A stretch of DNA of 64,000 nucleotides from Paenimyroides ummariense. GTDB lineage: Bacteria; Bacteroidota; Bacteroidia; Flavobacteriales; Flavobacteriaceae. Below the pieces are notes generated by a model. It made no database searches. It saw nothing but the letters and a program-made list of their open reading frames with translations, and was not told the origin of the DNA. Shown here piece by piece: positions 25,969 to 34,619 of the stretch; positions within the stretch are counted from its first letter, which is position 1, and each line of letters begins with the position of its first letter. The position numbers and the translations under genes were made by a program. Location: the NCBI RefSeq assembly GCF_900115115.1, contig NZ_FOVI01000001.1, forward strand, positions 62,001-126,000, written 5' to 3'.

Positions 25969-26481
25969 CTATATTTCTTGAATTCCACTATAAAACATTG
26001 CTCTACCTGAATAATTCCAATATGTTACATCTTGCTCAACAAAAAGCCATTTTATACACTCAAGAAGTATTTCCGAATCTATTCCAATTCCAAAATTGAA
26101 ATCAGCTTTATCGGGATTTAAACAATTGTATATTTTTTCAATTTGAATTTTTAACTCATTATAAAGGCTTGCATTTGTCTGTTTTTTCAAAATCAAATCA
26201 TCTATAATATTTCCGTGTGTGGGTCTTGAAGTTGCTCTTCCATTTGGATTAAAGTTTATATTTGAGACATTCAAAGTGAAGTCAAAACCGTTATTAAATT
26301 GAGCGGGTCTTTTAAGATAAACTTCCTTGTCACCCTTCTTCATTACAACATAATTATATTTAGAAGTTAACTCACCCTTACCAGTTCCAGGAACTTCATT
26401 CAAGAAAATATTAATAATTTCCTTTCTTAATTCTGATCTATCATTTTTAAATGTATGTTTTGTTAAATCAACTGTTATCAT
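25969..26481 (-). CDS. Restriction-modification companion protein of unknown function
   Basis: A 170-residue soluble protein that I do not recognise. It has a basic N-terminal half (YNYVVMKKGDKEVYLKRPAQFNNGFDFTLNV) and a C-terminus VTYWNYSGRAMFYSGIQEI. I see no nuclease or methylase motif. Its ATG shares one base with the control-protein stop, and the nuclease gene follows in another frame after eight bases, so it is certainly part of the restriction operon. It may be a DNA-recognition subunit of a two-subunit endonuclease; that is inference. Confidence 0.65.
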   Translation of the reverse strand: MITVDLTKHTFKNDRSELRKEIINIFLNEVPGTGKGELTSKYNYVVMKKGDKEVYLKRPAQFNNGFDFTLNVSNINFNPNGRATSRPTHGNIIDDLILKKQTNASLYNELKIQIEKIYNCLNPDKADFNFGIGIDSEILLECIKWLFVEQDVTYWNYSGRAMFYSGIQEI

Positions 26482-26696
26482 TAATCAAATTTTAGTAGTT
26501 CTGAAATGCTTATTTTAAAAACCTCAGCGAAGACATTGATATTGATTAATGAAGGATTACGTTCTCCTCTTTCAATCATACCAATATAAGTACGATGAAA
26601 ACCCGTTTCATCAGCAAGTTCTTCTTGAGACCAATTTTTATCTTTTCTAAGAACTTTAATACGTTCACCAAACTTTACTAATAATTCCGTTTTCAT
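26481..26696 (-). CDS. XRE-family control (C) protein of the restriction-modification module
   Basis: A 71-residue helix-turn-helix protein, nearly all HTH_3 domain (FGERIKVLRKDKNWSQEELADETGFHRTYIGMIERGERNPSLI). C proteins of this size bind operators upstream of their own gene and delay endonuclease expression until methylation is complete. It is first in the operon with the companion and the nuclease. I chose the ATG at 26696; a TTG at 26705 would add three residues. An ATAC-N5-GTAT palindrome (26735-26747) upstream is a good operator candidate. Confidence 0.88.
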   Translation of the reverse strand: MKTELLVKFGERIKVLRKDKNWSQEELADETGFHRTYIGMIERGERNPSLININVFAEVFKISISELLKFD

Positions 26697-26734
26697 AATC
26701 TCCAAAATTCTTTTAATTTTTCTTTAAAAGCTAC

Positions 26735-26765
26735 ATACAATAAGTATCATTTTTATATATCTTTG
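26735..26765 (+). promoter_or_regulatory. Divergent control region of the restriction-modification module
   Basis: A perfect palindrome ATAC-N5-GTAT (26735-26747) lies just upstream of a plus-strand TATCTTTG promoter element (26758-26765) that serves the second methylase. It is also upstream of the control-protein gene on the other strand. This placement suits C-protein control of both directions. Confidence 0.5.
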
Positions 26766-26813
26766 CCTATGAGAAATTTATTAATTTAGCTCTAATTATT
26801 ATTATATTGTTTT

Positions 26814-27740
26814 ATGATTAACCCATTTTTCAAATCTGACGACAAAGACTTTTATCTTCTTCACGGAGACACAATGGATCTTTTGCCACAATTTGACCAC
26901 AAGTTTGATATGATTTTCGCTGATCCTCCTTATTTTTTATCAAACAATGGACTTTCAATACAAAGCGGAAAAATTGTAAGTGTTAATAAAGGAAAATGGG
27001 ATAAATCCGAAGGATTTGAATATATAAACGACTTCAATCGAAAATGGCTTTCATTAGTTCGTGACAAAATGAAAGACGATGCAACAATTTGGATTAGCGG
27101 AACAATGCACAACATTTTTTCAGTTGGACAAATTCTAAACGAATTAGGCTTCAAAATCCTTAACGTAATCACTTGGGAAAAGTCAAATCCACCCCCAAAT
27201 TTTTCGTGTAGATATTTTACCTATTCGACAGAACAGATAATTTGGGCAAGAAAAAGCGAAAAAGTTCCTCATTATTTTAACTATGAACTAATGAAACAAT
27301 TAAATGGCGACAAACAAATGAAAGACGTTTGGAAATTGCCAGCAATTGCACCTTGGGAAAAATCTTGTGGAAAACATCCGACACAAAAACCTTTGTCGGT
27401 TTTAACAAGACTTATTTTAGCTTCGACAAAGCCAAACGCTTGGATTTTAGATCCATTTGCAGGAAGTTCGACAACAGGAATAGCCGCTAATTTGGCAAAC
27501 AGACGATATTTAGGAATTGACCAAGAAGAAGAGTTTTTGACGATAAGTAAAAATCGAAAAATCGAGATTGAAAACCCTAAAACTTCGGCAAATTACAGAC
27601 AAAAAATTGGTGGCTTCAATGACAAAAAAGAACTTGAATTATTTCTTTTAGAAGAACAAAAAGCTGAATATAAAACGGAACTAAACCTTGATAATAAAAG
27701 GGGCGATCGGCTAACAGGGGTTTTGCAAAATGGCGGGTAA
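26814..27740 (+). CDS. Beta-class adenine DNA methyltransferase (second methylase)
   Basis: A 308-residue N6-adenine methylase with circularly permuted motif order: the catalytic DPPYFLSNNG (about residue 37) precedes the SAM-binding LDPFAGSSTTG (about 218). HPTQKPLSVLTRLI lies before the latter. A D12 methylase, a beta-class methylase and a small endonuclease together recall the DpnII/MboI/LlaDCHI plan, in which the second enzyme can methylate single-stranded or hemimethylated sites. The last about ten codons (DRLTGVLQNGG) run through the repeat structure that closes the module, so the C-terminus is specified by the cassette end. Confidence 0.92.
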   Translation: MINPFFKSDDKDFYLLHGDTMDLLPQFDHKFDMIFADPPYFLSNNGLSIQSGKIVSVNKGKWDKSEGFEYINDFNRKWLSLVRDKMKDDATIWISGTMHNIFSVGQILNELGFKILNVITWEKSNPPPNFSCRYFTYSTEQIIWARKSEKVPHYFNYELMKQLNGDKQMKDVWKLPAIAPWEKSCGKHPTQKPLSVLTRLILASTKPNAWILDPFAGSSTTGIAANLANRRYLGIDQEEEFLTISKNRKIEIENPKTSANYRQKIGGFNDKKELELFLLEEQKAEYKTELNLDNKRGDRLTGVLQNGG

Positions 27741-27834
27741 AGTGCTAAATTCAACGATAGTAATTCTATTGAACTTTAGTGCAAAATTCAACATTTATAC
27801 TTCTAAATCCGCCACTTCGCAAAGCCCCAAAACG
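27709..27834. repeat. Imperfect palindromic element closing the restriction-modification cassette
   Basis: The outer arms at 27717-27736 (GGGGTTTTGCAAAATGGCGG) and the matching 20 bases at 27809-27828 pair at 17 of 20 positions. Inside are two direct copies of AGTGC(T/A)AAATTCAAC. It begins with GGCTAAC and ends with CCCCAAAACG, which also occurs at the left edge of the module. The size (126 bp), complementary ends and inner repeats resemble attC-like sites, but a GTTRRRY box is missing at the right end. Confidence 0.55.
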
Positions 27835-27952
27835 CTTTAGATACACTGCGAAAAGTTCTACTTTTTTACAAAGCTTTACAGAGTTCAAACCGAATAATAA
27901 TACAATGAAAGAATTTAATTGTCAGTTTTTTCGCTCTTTTTAATTATAACTA

Positions 27953-28864
27953 ATGAAAAATCACTACCAAATACCTATTTACCATAGTTACACAGAATTT
28001 GAATCTAACTACGACTCTGATTTCAAAAAATGGCTTGATGTATATCCTGATGGAAGAGAATTCGATTTTATAGCAGAAGTTGAAAGAAAGTATTCTTTCT
28101 TTTTTACTGACATACATGAAAGAGTTTCATTCATTGATTATATTTTTGTTCATTGTTATAAAGATACTAAATATCTGTACAGCAAAAATTTAGAAATGAA
28201 AGATTGGGTTTCTGTTCTAAACTTTAGATTAAAAGATTTTATTAAAAATAATCCTAAAACAATTATAAACAATATTTCTGAACTTTCTAAAATTGAAGAT
28301 TATATTTTAGGTAAAAATAAAATTGATGAATATGATATTGAATATAATGATTTCAATAAGTACAAGGAATTTATTGAAGTTCAAAATAATGAAAGTAATT
28401 TTAGCTTAGTATTTAATTATGTAAAGTTTAGAAATTTTGAACTTTCTGTAAATCGAATATTTGAATGGTTGAATAAAGAAAAGGACGCTCTTAATTCGAA
28501 AATAGAATTTTCTAAACAGAAACAGAATAATACGTCGCAACCAATAGTAAAAGATCATCAAAACCAACATAATCATATTTTTGCAAATAATGGTTTTAAA
28601 TTGTTCGAATATATTTTAGAAAATCATATTAAAGCAAAAGAAGTAATAGGACGTTATGCAGATATAAGTTTTTATTATTGGAAATTATACAATCATGAAC
28701 CACAATATATACATCAACGCCCCGAGGTGTTTAGAAATTGGTTTTGTACCCTTTATTCTGACGATTTTGATAAAATAAAAGCATTAAATGAAGTTGTTGG
28801 CAAAAAAGGAGATAGAGAAAAGCATTTTTTAACTTCATTAGAGTGGTTAAAGCACAATCCCTAA
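27953..28864 (+). CDS. Element-borne hypothetical protein
   Basis: A 303-residue soluble protein that I cannot name. The N-terminal part is acidic and helical. A variable spacer (about residues 185-215, rich in K, Q and N) leads to a C-terminal domain (NNGFKLFEYILENHIKAKEVIGRYADISFYYWKLYN...REKHFLTSLEWLKHNP). To my recollection this C-terminal domain is widespread on Bacteroidota integrated elements near the HTH/DUF3987 block. It lies between two CCCCAAAA-type junctions (27825 and 28903), so it may itself be a cassette. Confidence 0.6.
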   Translation: MKNHYQIPIYHSYTEFESNYDSDFKKWLDVYPDGREFDFIAEVERKYSFFFTDIHERVSFIDYIFVHCYKDTKYLYSKNLEMKDWVSVLNFRLKDFIKNNPKTIINNISELSKIEDYILGKNKIDEYDIEYNDFNKYKEFIEVQNNESNFSLVFNYVKFRNFELSVNRIFEWLNKEKDALNSKIEFSKQKQNNTSQPIVKDHQNQHNHIFANNGFKLFEYILENHIKAKEVIGRYADISFYYWKLYNHEPQYIHQRPEVFRNWFCTLYSDDFDKIKALNEVVGKKGDREKHFLTSLEWLKHNP

Positions 28865-28955
28865 TTTTAGACTGTAAAAAGTCCAAGTTTAGACTTCCAA
28901 CGCCCCAAAAATGACTATTCCTTTGCTTCATTATTAATATTAAAATTATTTAAGC

Positions 28956-29234
28956 ATGGAGCAAATAAATCTTTTGCAGTATACTTCTCAAGAATTAAAA
29001 GAGGTAATTCAAAATGCCATTACCGATTCAATGGCTACACTTCAATCAAAATTACAGCCCAAAAAAGCTGACGAATACTTAACTCGTCAAGAAGTGGCTG
29101 ATTTGTTTAAAGTAGATTTATCTACTATTCACAATTGGTGTAAACAAGGTAAACTAAAGCCTTATGGAATAGGTTCTCGTGTTTATTTTCTACGTGCAGA
29201 CATTGATAATTGTTTAATCCCTTTAAATAATTAG
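28956..29234 (+). CDS. Helix-turn-helix (excisionase-like) protein
   Basis: A 92-residue protein with an N-terminal helical stretch and a MerR-like HTH_17 domain (YLTRQEVADLFKVDLSTIHNWCKQGKLKPYGIGSRVYFLRADIDN). Such proteins on Bacteroidota integrated elements act as excisionase or directionality factors or as replication regulators. It ends two bases before the DUF3987 gene, so the two are an operon. It is the best candidate for the protein that works with the integrase at the GGTAGCACA motifs. Confidence 0.85.
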   Translation: MEQINLLQYTSQELKEVIQNAITDSMATLQSKLQPKKADEYLTRQEVADLFKVDLSTIHNWCKQGKLKPYGIGSRVYFLRADIDNCLIPLNN

Positions 29235-29236
29235 CA

Positions 29237-30520
29237 ATGAAAGGTAGGAATCAAACAGATTTAAAAGGCATGTTAGAAAAGAATATCTATCATCGTCTAC
29301 CATCATTCTTTCAAGAATTGTTAGAGCATTCCACAGGAAGAGAAAGGGACTTATTGACTTTATCTAGTTTGACCGTTATTAGTAATTGCTTACCATTTGT
29401 AAGTGGAATATATAATGGATCGGAAGTTTACCCACATATTTATTTAATAATCATAGCACCACCTGCATCAGGTAAAGGGCGAATGACATTATCTAAATAT
29501 TTAATAGATGGAATTAACAATCATGTAGTAGAATTTTCAACTTTAGCAAAGAAGATATGTGAGCAAAAGAAAAAAGATGGAGAACATGATGAAGAATGCC
29601 CTGAAATAGCTCGTAAAATTGTCCCAGCTAATATTTCTACAACAGCATTTTACAAGATTTTAAACATAGTAAAAGAAGGTGTTTTGATGTTCGAAACAGA
29701 AGCCGATACTTTAACTAAAATGCTAGGTAATGATTGGTCTGATTTATCTGATGTTTTACGGAAGGCTTTTCATACCGAAGTAATTTCATTGGCTCGTGCT
29801 GATGGTACTTATCTTGAAGTAGTTAAACCAAAACTTTCAATATTGCTTAGCGGCACACCTGAACAGCTAAAGTTATTGATGAAAAATAAAGAAAACGGTT
29901 TATTTTCTAGATTCTTAATATATCAATTTAATGATGTTGATGAGTTTATTGATGTTTTCGCAGTAAAGGCACAAGAATTAGCCAATGCTTTCAAAATAAA
30001 ATCAGACGAAATGTTGAATCTATTCAAAATTCTTAGAGAAAAGAAAGGGATAAAGTTCAACCTTACTGCTAGGCAAGAAAAAAGATTCTTACGTTTTTTC
30101 AGAAAACAACAGAAAAATATTCTTGAACAAGAATTTGAAAACATTATTAGTAATTTAAAAAGATTTGCGCTAATAGCATTTAGAATAGCAATGATTCTAA
30201 CAGTATTAAGGCATAAGGACAAATTAGAAAACGTATACAAATTAGAATGTTCTGATAAAGATTTTTTAATAGCGCTAAGTATTGTCGAAACATTATTAGA
30301 ACACACTAAAGATATTATCGTAAACTTTGATTCCGACTTTTTACCTGAACTAGACAAAAATATATTAGATGATTTACCTGTAGCCTTTTCAAGAAAAGAT
30401 GCTATAATTTCTGCAAATAAATTTGGTATGCCAAAAAGAACCCTTGATGACAAACTTAACCAATGGATTCTTAAAAAAATTATTCATAAACCAAAACATG
30501 GTAGTTATAGAAAACTATAA
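29237..30520 (+). CDS. DUF3987-type primase/helicase-like protein
   Basis: A 427-residue protein with the DUF3987 signature: GRERDLLTLSSLTVISNCLPFVSGIYNGSEVYPHIYLIIIAPPASGKG. The last part is a Walker A-like P-loop (APPASGKGR), and FETEADTL is near a Walker B position. Homologs occur in mobile elements and are related to primase/helicase ATPases for replication initiation, but direct function is unproven. It follows the HTH gene closely and ends in a strong terminator. It is about 427 residues, without the extra N-terminal primase domain found in longer relatives. Confidence 0.85.
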   Translation: MKGRNQTDLKGMLEKNIYHRLPSFFQELLEHSTGRERDLLTLSSLTVISNCLPFVSGIYNGSEVYPHIYLIIIAPPASGKGRMTLSKYLIDGINNHVVEFSTLAKKICEQKKKDGEHDEECPEIARKIVPANISTTAFYKILNIVKEGVLMFETEADTLTKMLGNDWSDLSDVLRKAFHTEVISLARADGTYLEVVKPKLSILLSGTPEQLKLLMKNKENGLFSRFLIYQFNDVDEFIDVFAVKAQELANAFKIKSDEMLNLFKILREKKGIKFNLTARQEKRFLRFFRKQQKNILEQEFENIISNLKRFALIAFRIAMILTVLRHKDKLENVYKLECSDKDFLIALSIVETLLEHTKDIIVNFDSDFLPELDKNILDDLPVAFSRKDAIISANKFGMPKRTLDDKLNQWILKKIIHKPKHGSYRKL

Positions 30521-30561
30521 TGTAAACCTGCAATATTTGCAACTTCTGTAAATTCAACAAT

Positions 30562-30603
30562 AAAAAAACAGTGGTAACCATTCTTACATCCCACTGTTTT
30601 TTT
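30562..30603 (+). terminator. Terminator after the DUF3987 gene
   Basis: A 13-bp perfect stem (30562-30574 with 30591-30603, AAAAAAACAGTGG type) with a 16-nt loop and flanking A and T runs. Confidence 0.85.
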
Positions 30604-30732
30604 ATCAGTTTTAACATACTTTGAAAGATCGTTTTGAAAAATATTTTCTCAACGCACATCTCCTATAAACCTACATTAAAAACAAAATCGCTCTAATTAA
30701 GAGTGTTATCATTCACTTTAAATCATATAATT

Positions 30733-31638
30733 ATGGAATTAAGAAAAACAGAAAGAAAAAAAGCCAAAATTAAAATGGCTTTACAAGGAGCTTCAGGCTC
30801 AGGAAAAACCTATTCAAGCTTATTGTTAGCTAAAGGTTTATCTAATGGTAACTTAGATAAGGTTGCTATTATAGATACAGAAAATGGCAGTGCGGACTTG
30901 TATGCTCATCTTGGAAATTATCAAGTTATAAGTCTTAAACCACCATATACACCAGAACAATATATTCAAGCTTTAAATATTTGTGAACAGGCAGGAATGG
31001 AGGTTGTTATTATTGACAGTATTACACATAGTTGGGAAGAATTGTTAGACTTTCATTCTAAATTAGCAGGTAACTCTTTTACCAATTGGGCAAAAGTAAC
31101 TCCAAGACAAAAAGCATTTACAGATAAAATTCTACAATGTAATGCTCACGTAATTGCAACTATGAGGACAAAGCAAGATTATGTTCTGAATCAAAAAGAT
31201 GGAAAATTTATACCTGAAAAAGTAGGTTTAAAAGCTGTTCAACGAGATGGTATAGATTACGAATTTACTCTAGTTTTTGACATTGATATAAAACATTTTG
31301 CAGTTTCTTCTAAAGACAGAACCAGTCTGTTTATTAATAAACCAGAGTTTATTATTTCTGAACATACGGGAAAAAAAATTTTAGAATGGTGCAATATGGG
31401 AACTTCAGTAAGTGAACTAGATAATATTAACCAAACAGCTAGGGAAAAAATTGTTATACCCTCTTTAAGTACAGAAATTCAAAACTGTAATTCTTTTGCG
31501 GAACTCTTGGTACTTTATAAAAAACAAGATACACAACAACAAGAAGCATATAGAAGTGATTTTGAATTTAAAAAGAATCAACTATTTGCAATTACTAATC
31601 CTCAAAATATTTCAAATTATGGAAACCAACCACAATAA
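30733..31638 (+). CDS. RecA-like AAA ATPase (phage nucleotide-binding type)
   Basis: A 301-residue P-loop ATPase. I chose the ATG at 30733 (MELRKTERKKAKIKMALQGASGSGKTYSSL); the longer frame adds ten residues without support. Walker A is QGASGSGKTYSS and Walker B is VVIIDSITHSWEELL. It resembles the AAA_24/RecA-like proteins of phages and integrated elements, which act in annealing or replication. The C-terminal 60 residues are Gln/Asn-rich and variable. It overlaps the DUF3871 gene by 20 bases, so the two are coupled. Confidence 0.88.
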   Translation: MELRKTERKKAKIKMALQGASGSGKTYSSLLLAKGLSNGNLDKVAIIDTENGSADLYAHLGNYQVISLKPPYTPEQYIQALNICEQAGMEVVIIDSITHSWEELLDFHSKLAGNSFTNWAKVTPRQKAFTDKILQCNAHVIATMRTKQDYVLNQKDGKFIPEKVGLKAVQRDGIDYEFTLVFDIDIKHFAVSSKDRTSLFINKPEFIISEHTGKKILEWCNMGTSVSELDNINQTAREKIVIPSLSTEIQNCNSFAELLVLYKKQDTQQQEAYRSDFEFKKNQLFAITNPQNISNYGNQPQ

Positions 31639-32677
31639 CTTAAGTAATATTTCCTTTACCCCAGCTGTGAGGAGCAACTTTTTTGAAATGCCTACAAGTG
31701 TTTCAGAAAATACCACGCCTATTCTTATTTTAAGCGATAAAGATGAAGTTCAAGAGTATATTAGAAAACCATTTATTGAAGCGAACACAATAGAGGTTGA
31801 CATAAGTCATCTACAAAATGATTGTATCATCCCTGTTTTCTCTAAAGATAATGAAGTTACCATATCCCACGTTAACTTTATCGAATGTGTTTTAAATTGC
31901 ATTCAGAAAGTGTACCCATTTGAAAAGGTAGAAAGTCCTGAAATAAGAGTGTCTCATCAAATCAAAGGAAGAACTCCTGATGCTATTTATAAGAATGCGA
32001 AAGACCTATTAGATAGTGAAAAAACTATTTATTATGAAAGGTTTGCTTTTATAGTAAGAATACCAAGCATAACAGAAACAATAAATGGAAATAAATTATC
32101 ACTAACAGTAGGTGGCGTAAGAGCTTATAATCAAGAAAATCTTTACAGCAAAAAGAATCTTGAAAAGTTTAAATTTTTTATTGGATTTCAGAATCTTGTG
32201 TGTTGTAACTTATGTATAAGTACAGATGGTATGAAGTCTGAAATGAAGAGTACATCAATAGTTGATTTACAGGAACAGATATTAAGTGTGATGCTTAATT
32301 ATAATGCTGAAAAGCATTTGAGTGAAATGTCTACCTTACAAGATTACCATTTAACAGAGCAACAGTTTGCACAACTACTTGGCAAGGCTAAGTTATATAA
32401 TTACTTGCCTAAGAATATCAAAGCTAACTTACCTCAATTAAGCTTCACTGATAGTCAGTTTAATACTATTGCAAAAGACTACTATTCAGATGAAAGTTTT
32501 TGTAAGCAAGAAGATGACAATATAAATCTTTGGAAAGTTTATAATTTATTTACACAGGCAAGTAAATCAAGTTATATTGATAGTTTTCTTGAAAGAGATT
32601 TGAATGCTTTTGACTTTTCTCAAGGTATTCAAAAAGCACTAATTGGTAATGGAGATTATCATTGGTTTATTGAGTAA
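31619..32677 (+). CDS. DUF3871 family protein
   Basis: A 352-residue protein recognised by its DUF3871 hallmarks: EIRVSHQIKGRTPDAIYKNAKDLL, YYERFAFIVRIPSITETINGNKLSLTVGGVRAYN, FIGFQNLVCCNLCISTDG and CKQEDDNINLWKVYNLFTQASKSSYIDSFLERDLNAF. The start at 31619 lies inside the end of the ATPase gene. The function is unknown; DUF3871 appears to be a frequent backbone gene of Bacteroidota integrated elements, often beside RecA-like ATPases. A bidirectional terminator follows. Confidence 0.88.
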   Translation: METNHNNLSNISFTPAVRSNFFEMPTSVSENTTPILILSDKDEVQEYIRKPFIEANTIEVDISHLQNDCIIPVFSKDNEVTISHVNFIECVLNCIQKVYPFEKVESPEIRVSHQIKGRTPDAIYKNAKDLLDSEKTIYYERFAFIVRIPSITETINGNKLSLTVGGVRAYNQENLYSKKNLEKFKFFIGFQNLVCCNLCISTDGMKSEMKSTSIVDLQEQILSVMLNYNAEKHLSEMSTLQDYHLTEQQFAQLLGKAKLYNYLPKNIKANLPQLSFTDSQFNTIAKDYYSDESFCKQEDDNINLWKVYNLFTQASKSSYIDSFLERDLNAFDFSQGIQKALIGNGDYHWFIE

Positions 32678-32681
32678 TTAA

Positions 32682-32711
32682 AAATCCTCTCAATTAATCT
32701 TGAGAGGATTT
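32682..32711. terminator. Bidirectional terminator, end of DUF3871 and the membrane-protein gene
   Basis: A 12-bp perfect stem (32682-32693 with 32700-32711, AAATCCTCTCAA type). The loop carries the stop codon of the convergent minus-strand gene. Confidence 0.85.
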
Positions 32712-34598
32712 ATTTAATAAGATTAGTTTTTCCAAATTTTCAATTTTTCTTTCTTGCGCATTATGCAATGAATCTCTAGATTTATTTGAGTTTTCAATAT
32801 ATTCACTTGAATGATAATTAAAAGGTATTAATGCAGTAAGAATAATAAATGCCAATGCATAAACACTTATTAATGCTAATTTGTATTTTTTTAATGCTTC
32901 AATTCCTTTTGTCGAAATAAATATTAATAGCACAAATATTGAAATGCTAATTCCAAAGACAATAATAAATATCAATGCTTCTGTAAAAGTTGTTAAAAAC
33001 TTATAAGCTCCAATTGATCCAACAATAAATGAAATAATTGCTGTAAATATAGTTACTGTTTCTATTAATTTTTTATTATCTAATTCAAAATTTTCCTTCA
33101 ATTTCTTTATTTCATCAATTTGATTTTCAATGTTAAAAAAAACACTTAATTTTTGATGATGATTTAAAAGCAATCTTTTCTCATTAATTATATCTTCATT
33201 AACTTTAGGTAATAGAAAGCTAGATGCTATATAAATATTCAAATTTTTATAAGCTATTAATGACTCGTCATAAGGTAATTTAAAGATATAATTATTGTTC
33301 TTTAGAGACCATTGGATTTTATTTTCATATTCTTCTAATACTTCTGTAAGAATTATATTAAAATGGTTAGATGAACTATTTAATGCTTCAATAGTTTTAT
33401 CTCCTGCATTATTCAGAACTTTTTCAATAGTTAAAAAAGAGTATGAGAGTAGTTTATATTGAATAAAGAAATTATCTGTAAGACTAATAGATTTAGCTTT
33501 TACATCTTTATACTTCTTATATAAAATATTTAATTTCGTATTTAAATTTTTTTCATTTAAATCATTACAGTTGTTGTAGAAATCTTCACAAAATAAAGAA
33601 AAATAATTATTTAGACAATATTGATAAGAAATGTTGTAAGAGAATTTTTCATAAATATTGATGCTTTTAAAATTCTCTAATTTGTTAGAGAATGCTCTTA
33701 AAACTTCATTTAATTTATCTAAATTATTTACTTTGTCTTTGTAATATTTTACAAGAGTATGTAGTTCAAAAAAGGTTAATTTTTTTTTATTTGTCTTATC
33801 TATATCATTAAATTTATTTTCTAGTAAATTTGAATAGCTGTAACCATCTAATTCATATAGATATTTTATTTTATCCTTATATTTATTTAGATTATTGTTT
33901 TTGGGTAAATTATATTTAGCTATATTTTTAAATTCTTCAAATTTAAATTCTGTGTCTTTTAATTTTGTTGAACTTCTGATATACCATTTGTCAATTAAAA
34001 AATTAACTTTTAATATTAATGCATCTTTTAAATTTGTAAAAGAGGAATGTAAAGAACTGTTCCTATTGAATTGAGATGTACTTATGCGAATATTTGTAAT
34101 GTTATTTTTTACTTTAAACAGCTCTTTCAATAAGCTTTCATCATTAATAAATTGATGGTCAATTTTAGATAGCTCAATGTTATTTTCAGTTAGTTCAAAA
34201 AAAGAGTTAAACTCTTTATATATTAGGTTTTCTGAACTAATATATATCTCAGTATCAATATACTCTAAAACTCCTCTATTGTATAGCTTACAGATTTTTT
34301 TTGAAAATAAAGAATATAAACTTATAAGGTATTTTAATGAATGTAAAAAGTCTTCGATGTCTTTATATTTTGCACCTGAAATATGGGTAAATTCTTGTGA
34401 ATTAAGTGATAAAATTTCAAACCAAATATAATATCCATCTGTTATATCAATTATATTTAAATACTCTCCTTCAATTATAGATTTATTAACAATATATGTT
34501 AAATCCAAAAAAAAAGCTTCTTGTTTTTCTTTCAGTTCTGTTACTGTTTTTAAAGCAGAAAAATCCGTTAAGAATTTGTTGAAAATATCTAATTCCAA
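32694..34598 (-). CDS. Large coiled-coil protein with three C-terminal membrane helices, partner of a Panacea-domain protein
   Basis: A 634-residue protein that I do not recognise. Residues 1 to about 490 are helical, Lys/Asn/Ile-rich and without known motifs. A predicted coiled coil (FFNIENQIDEIKKLKENFELDN, about 485-510) precedes three closely spaced membrane segments at about 514-535, 541-561 and 574-593, then a 41-residue charged tail. There is no signal peptide, so the large N-terminal part should be cytoplasmic. It lies 21 bases after a Panacea-domain gene on the same strand. Panacea proteins are antitoxins for very diverse toxins, so this may be a membrane-acting toxin or defence effector. 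That role is inference. Confidence 0.7.
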   Translation of the reverse strand: MELDIFNKFLTDFSALKTVTELKEKQEAFFLDLTYIVNKSIIEGEYLNIIDITDGYYIWFEILSLNSQEFTHISGAKYKDIEDFLHSLKYLISLYSLFSKKICKLYNRGVLEYIDTEIYISSENLIYKEFNSFFELTENNIELSKIDHQFINDESLLKELFKVKNNITNIRISTSQFNRNSSLHSSFTNLKDALILKVNFLIDKWYIRSSTKLKDTEFKFEEFKNIAKYNLPKNNNLNKYKDKIKYLYELDGYSYSNLLENKFNDIDKTNKKKLTFFELHTLVKYYKDKVNNLDKLNEVLRAFSNKLENFKSINIYEKFSYNISYQYCLNNYFSLFCEDFYNNCNDLNEKNLNTKLNILYKKYKDVKAKSISLTDNFFIQYKLLSYSFLTIEKVLNNAGDKTIEALNSSSNHFNIILTEVLEEYENKIQWSLKNNNYIFKLPYDESLIAYKNLNIYIASSFLLPKVNEDIINEKRLLLNHHQKLSVFFNIENQIDEIKKLKENFELDNKKLIETVTIFTAIISFIVGSIGAYKFLTTFTEALIFIIVFGISISIFVLLIFISTKGIEALKKYKLALISVYALAFIILTALIPFNYHSSEYIENSNKSRDSLHNAQERKIENLEKLILLNKSSQD

Positions 34599-34619
34599 TT
34601 CACATAAATATTTAATTAA

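Noticed and set aside
25958..25972. Possible frameshift joining the 170- and 172-residue restriction genes into one endonuclease
   Set aside because: The second gene has its own ATG and a natural N-terminus, and the first ends in a normal TAG. Without homolog alignment I keep them as two genes and mention the alternative.
27709..27834. True integron attC site
   Set aside because: The right-hand GTTRRRY box is missing, no integron integrase or cassette array is present, and the first module holds five genes. I describe it as attC-like only.
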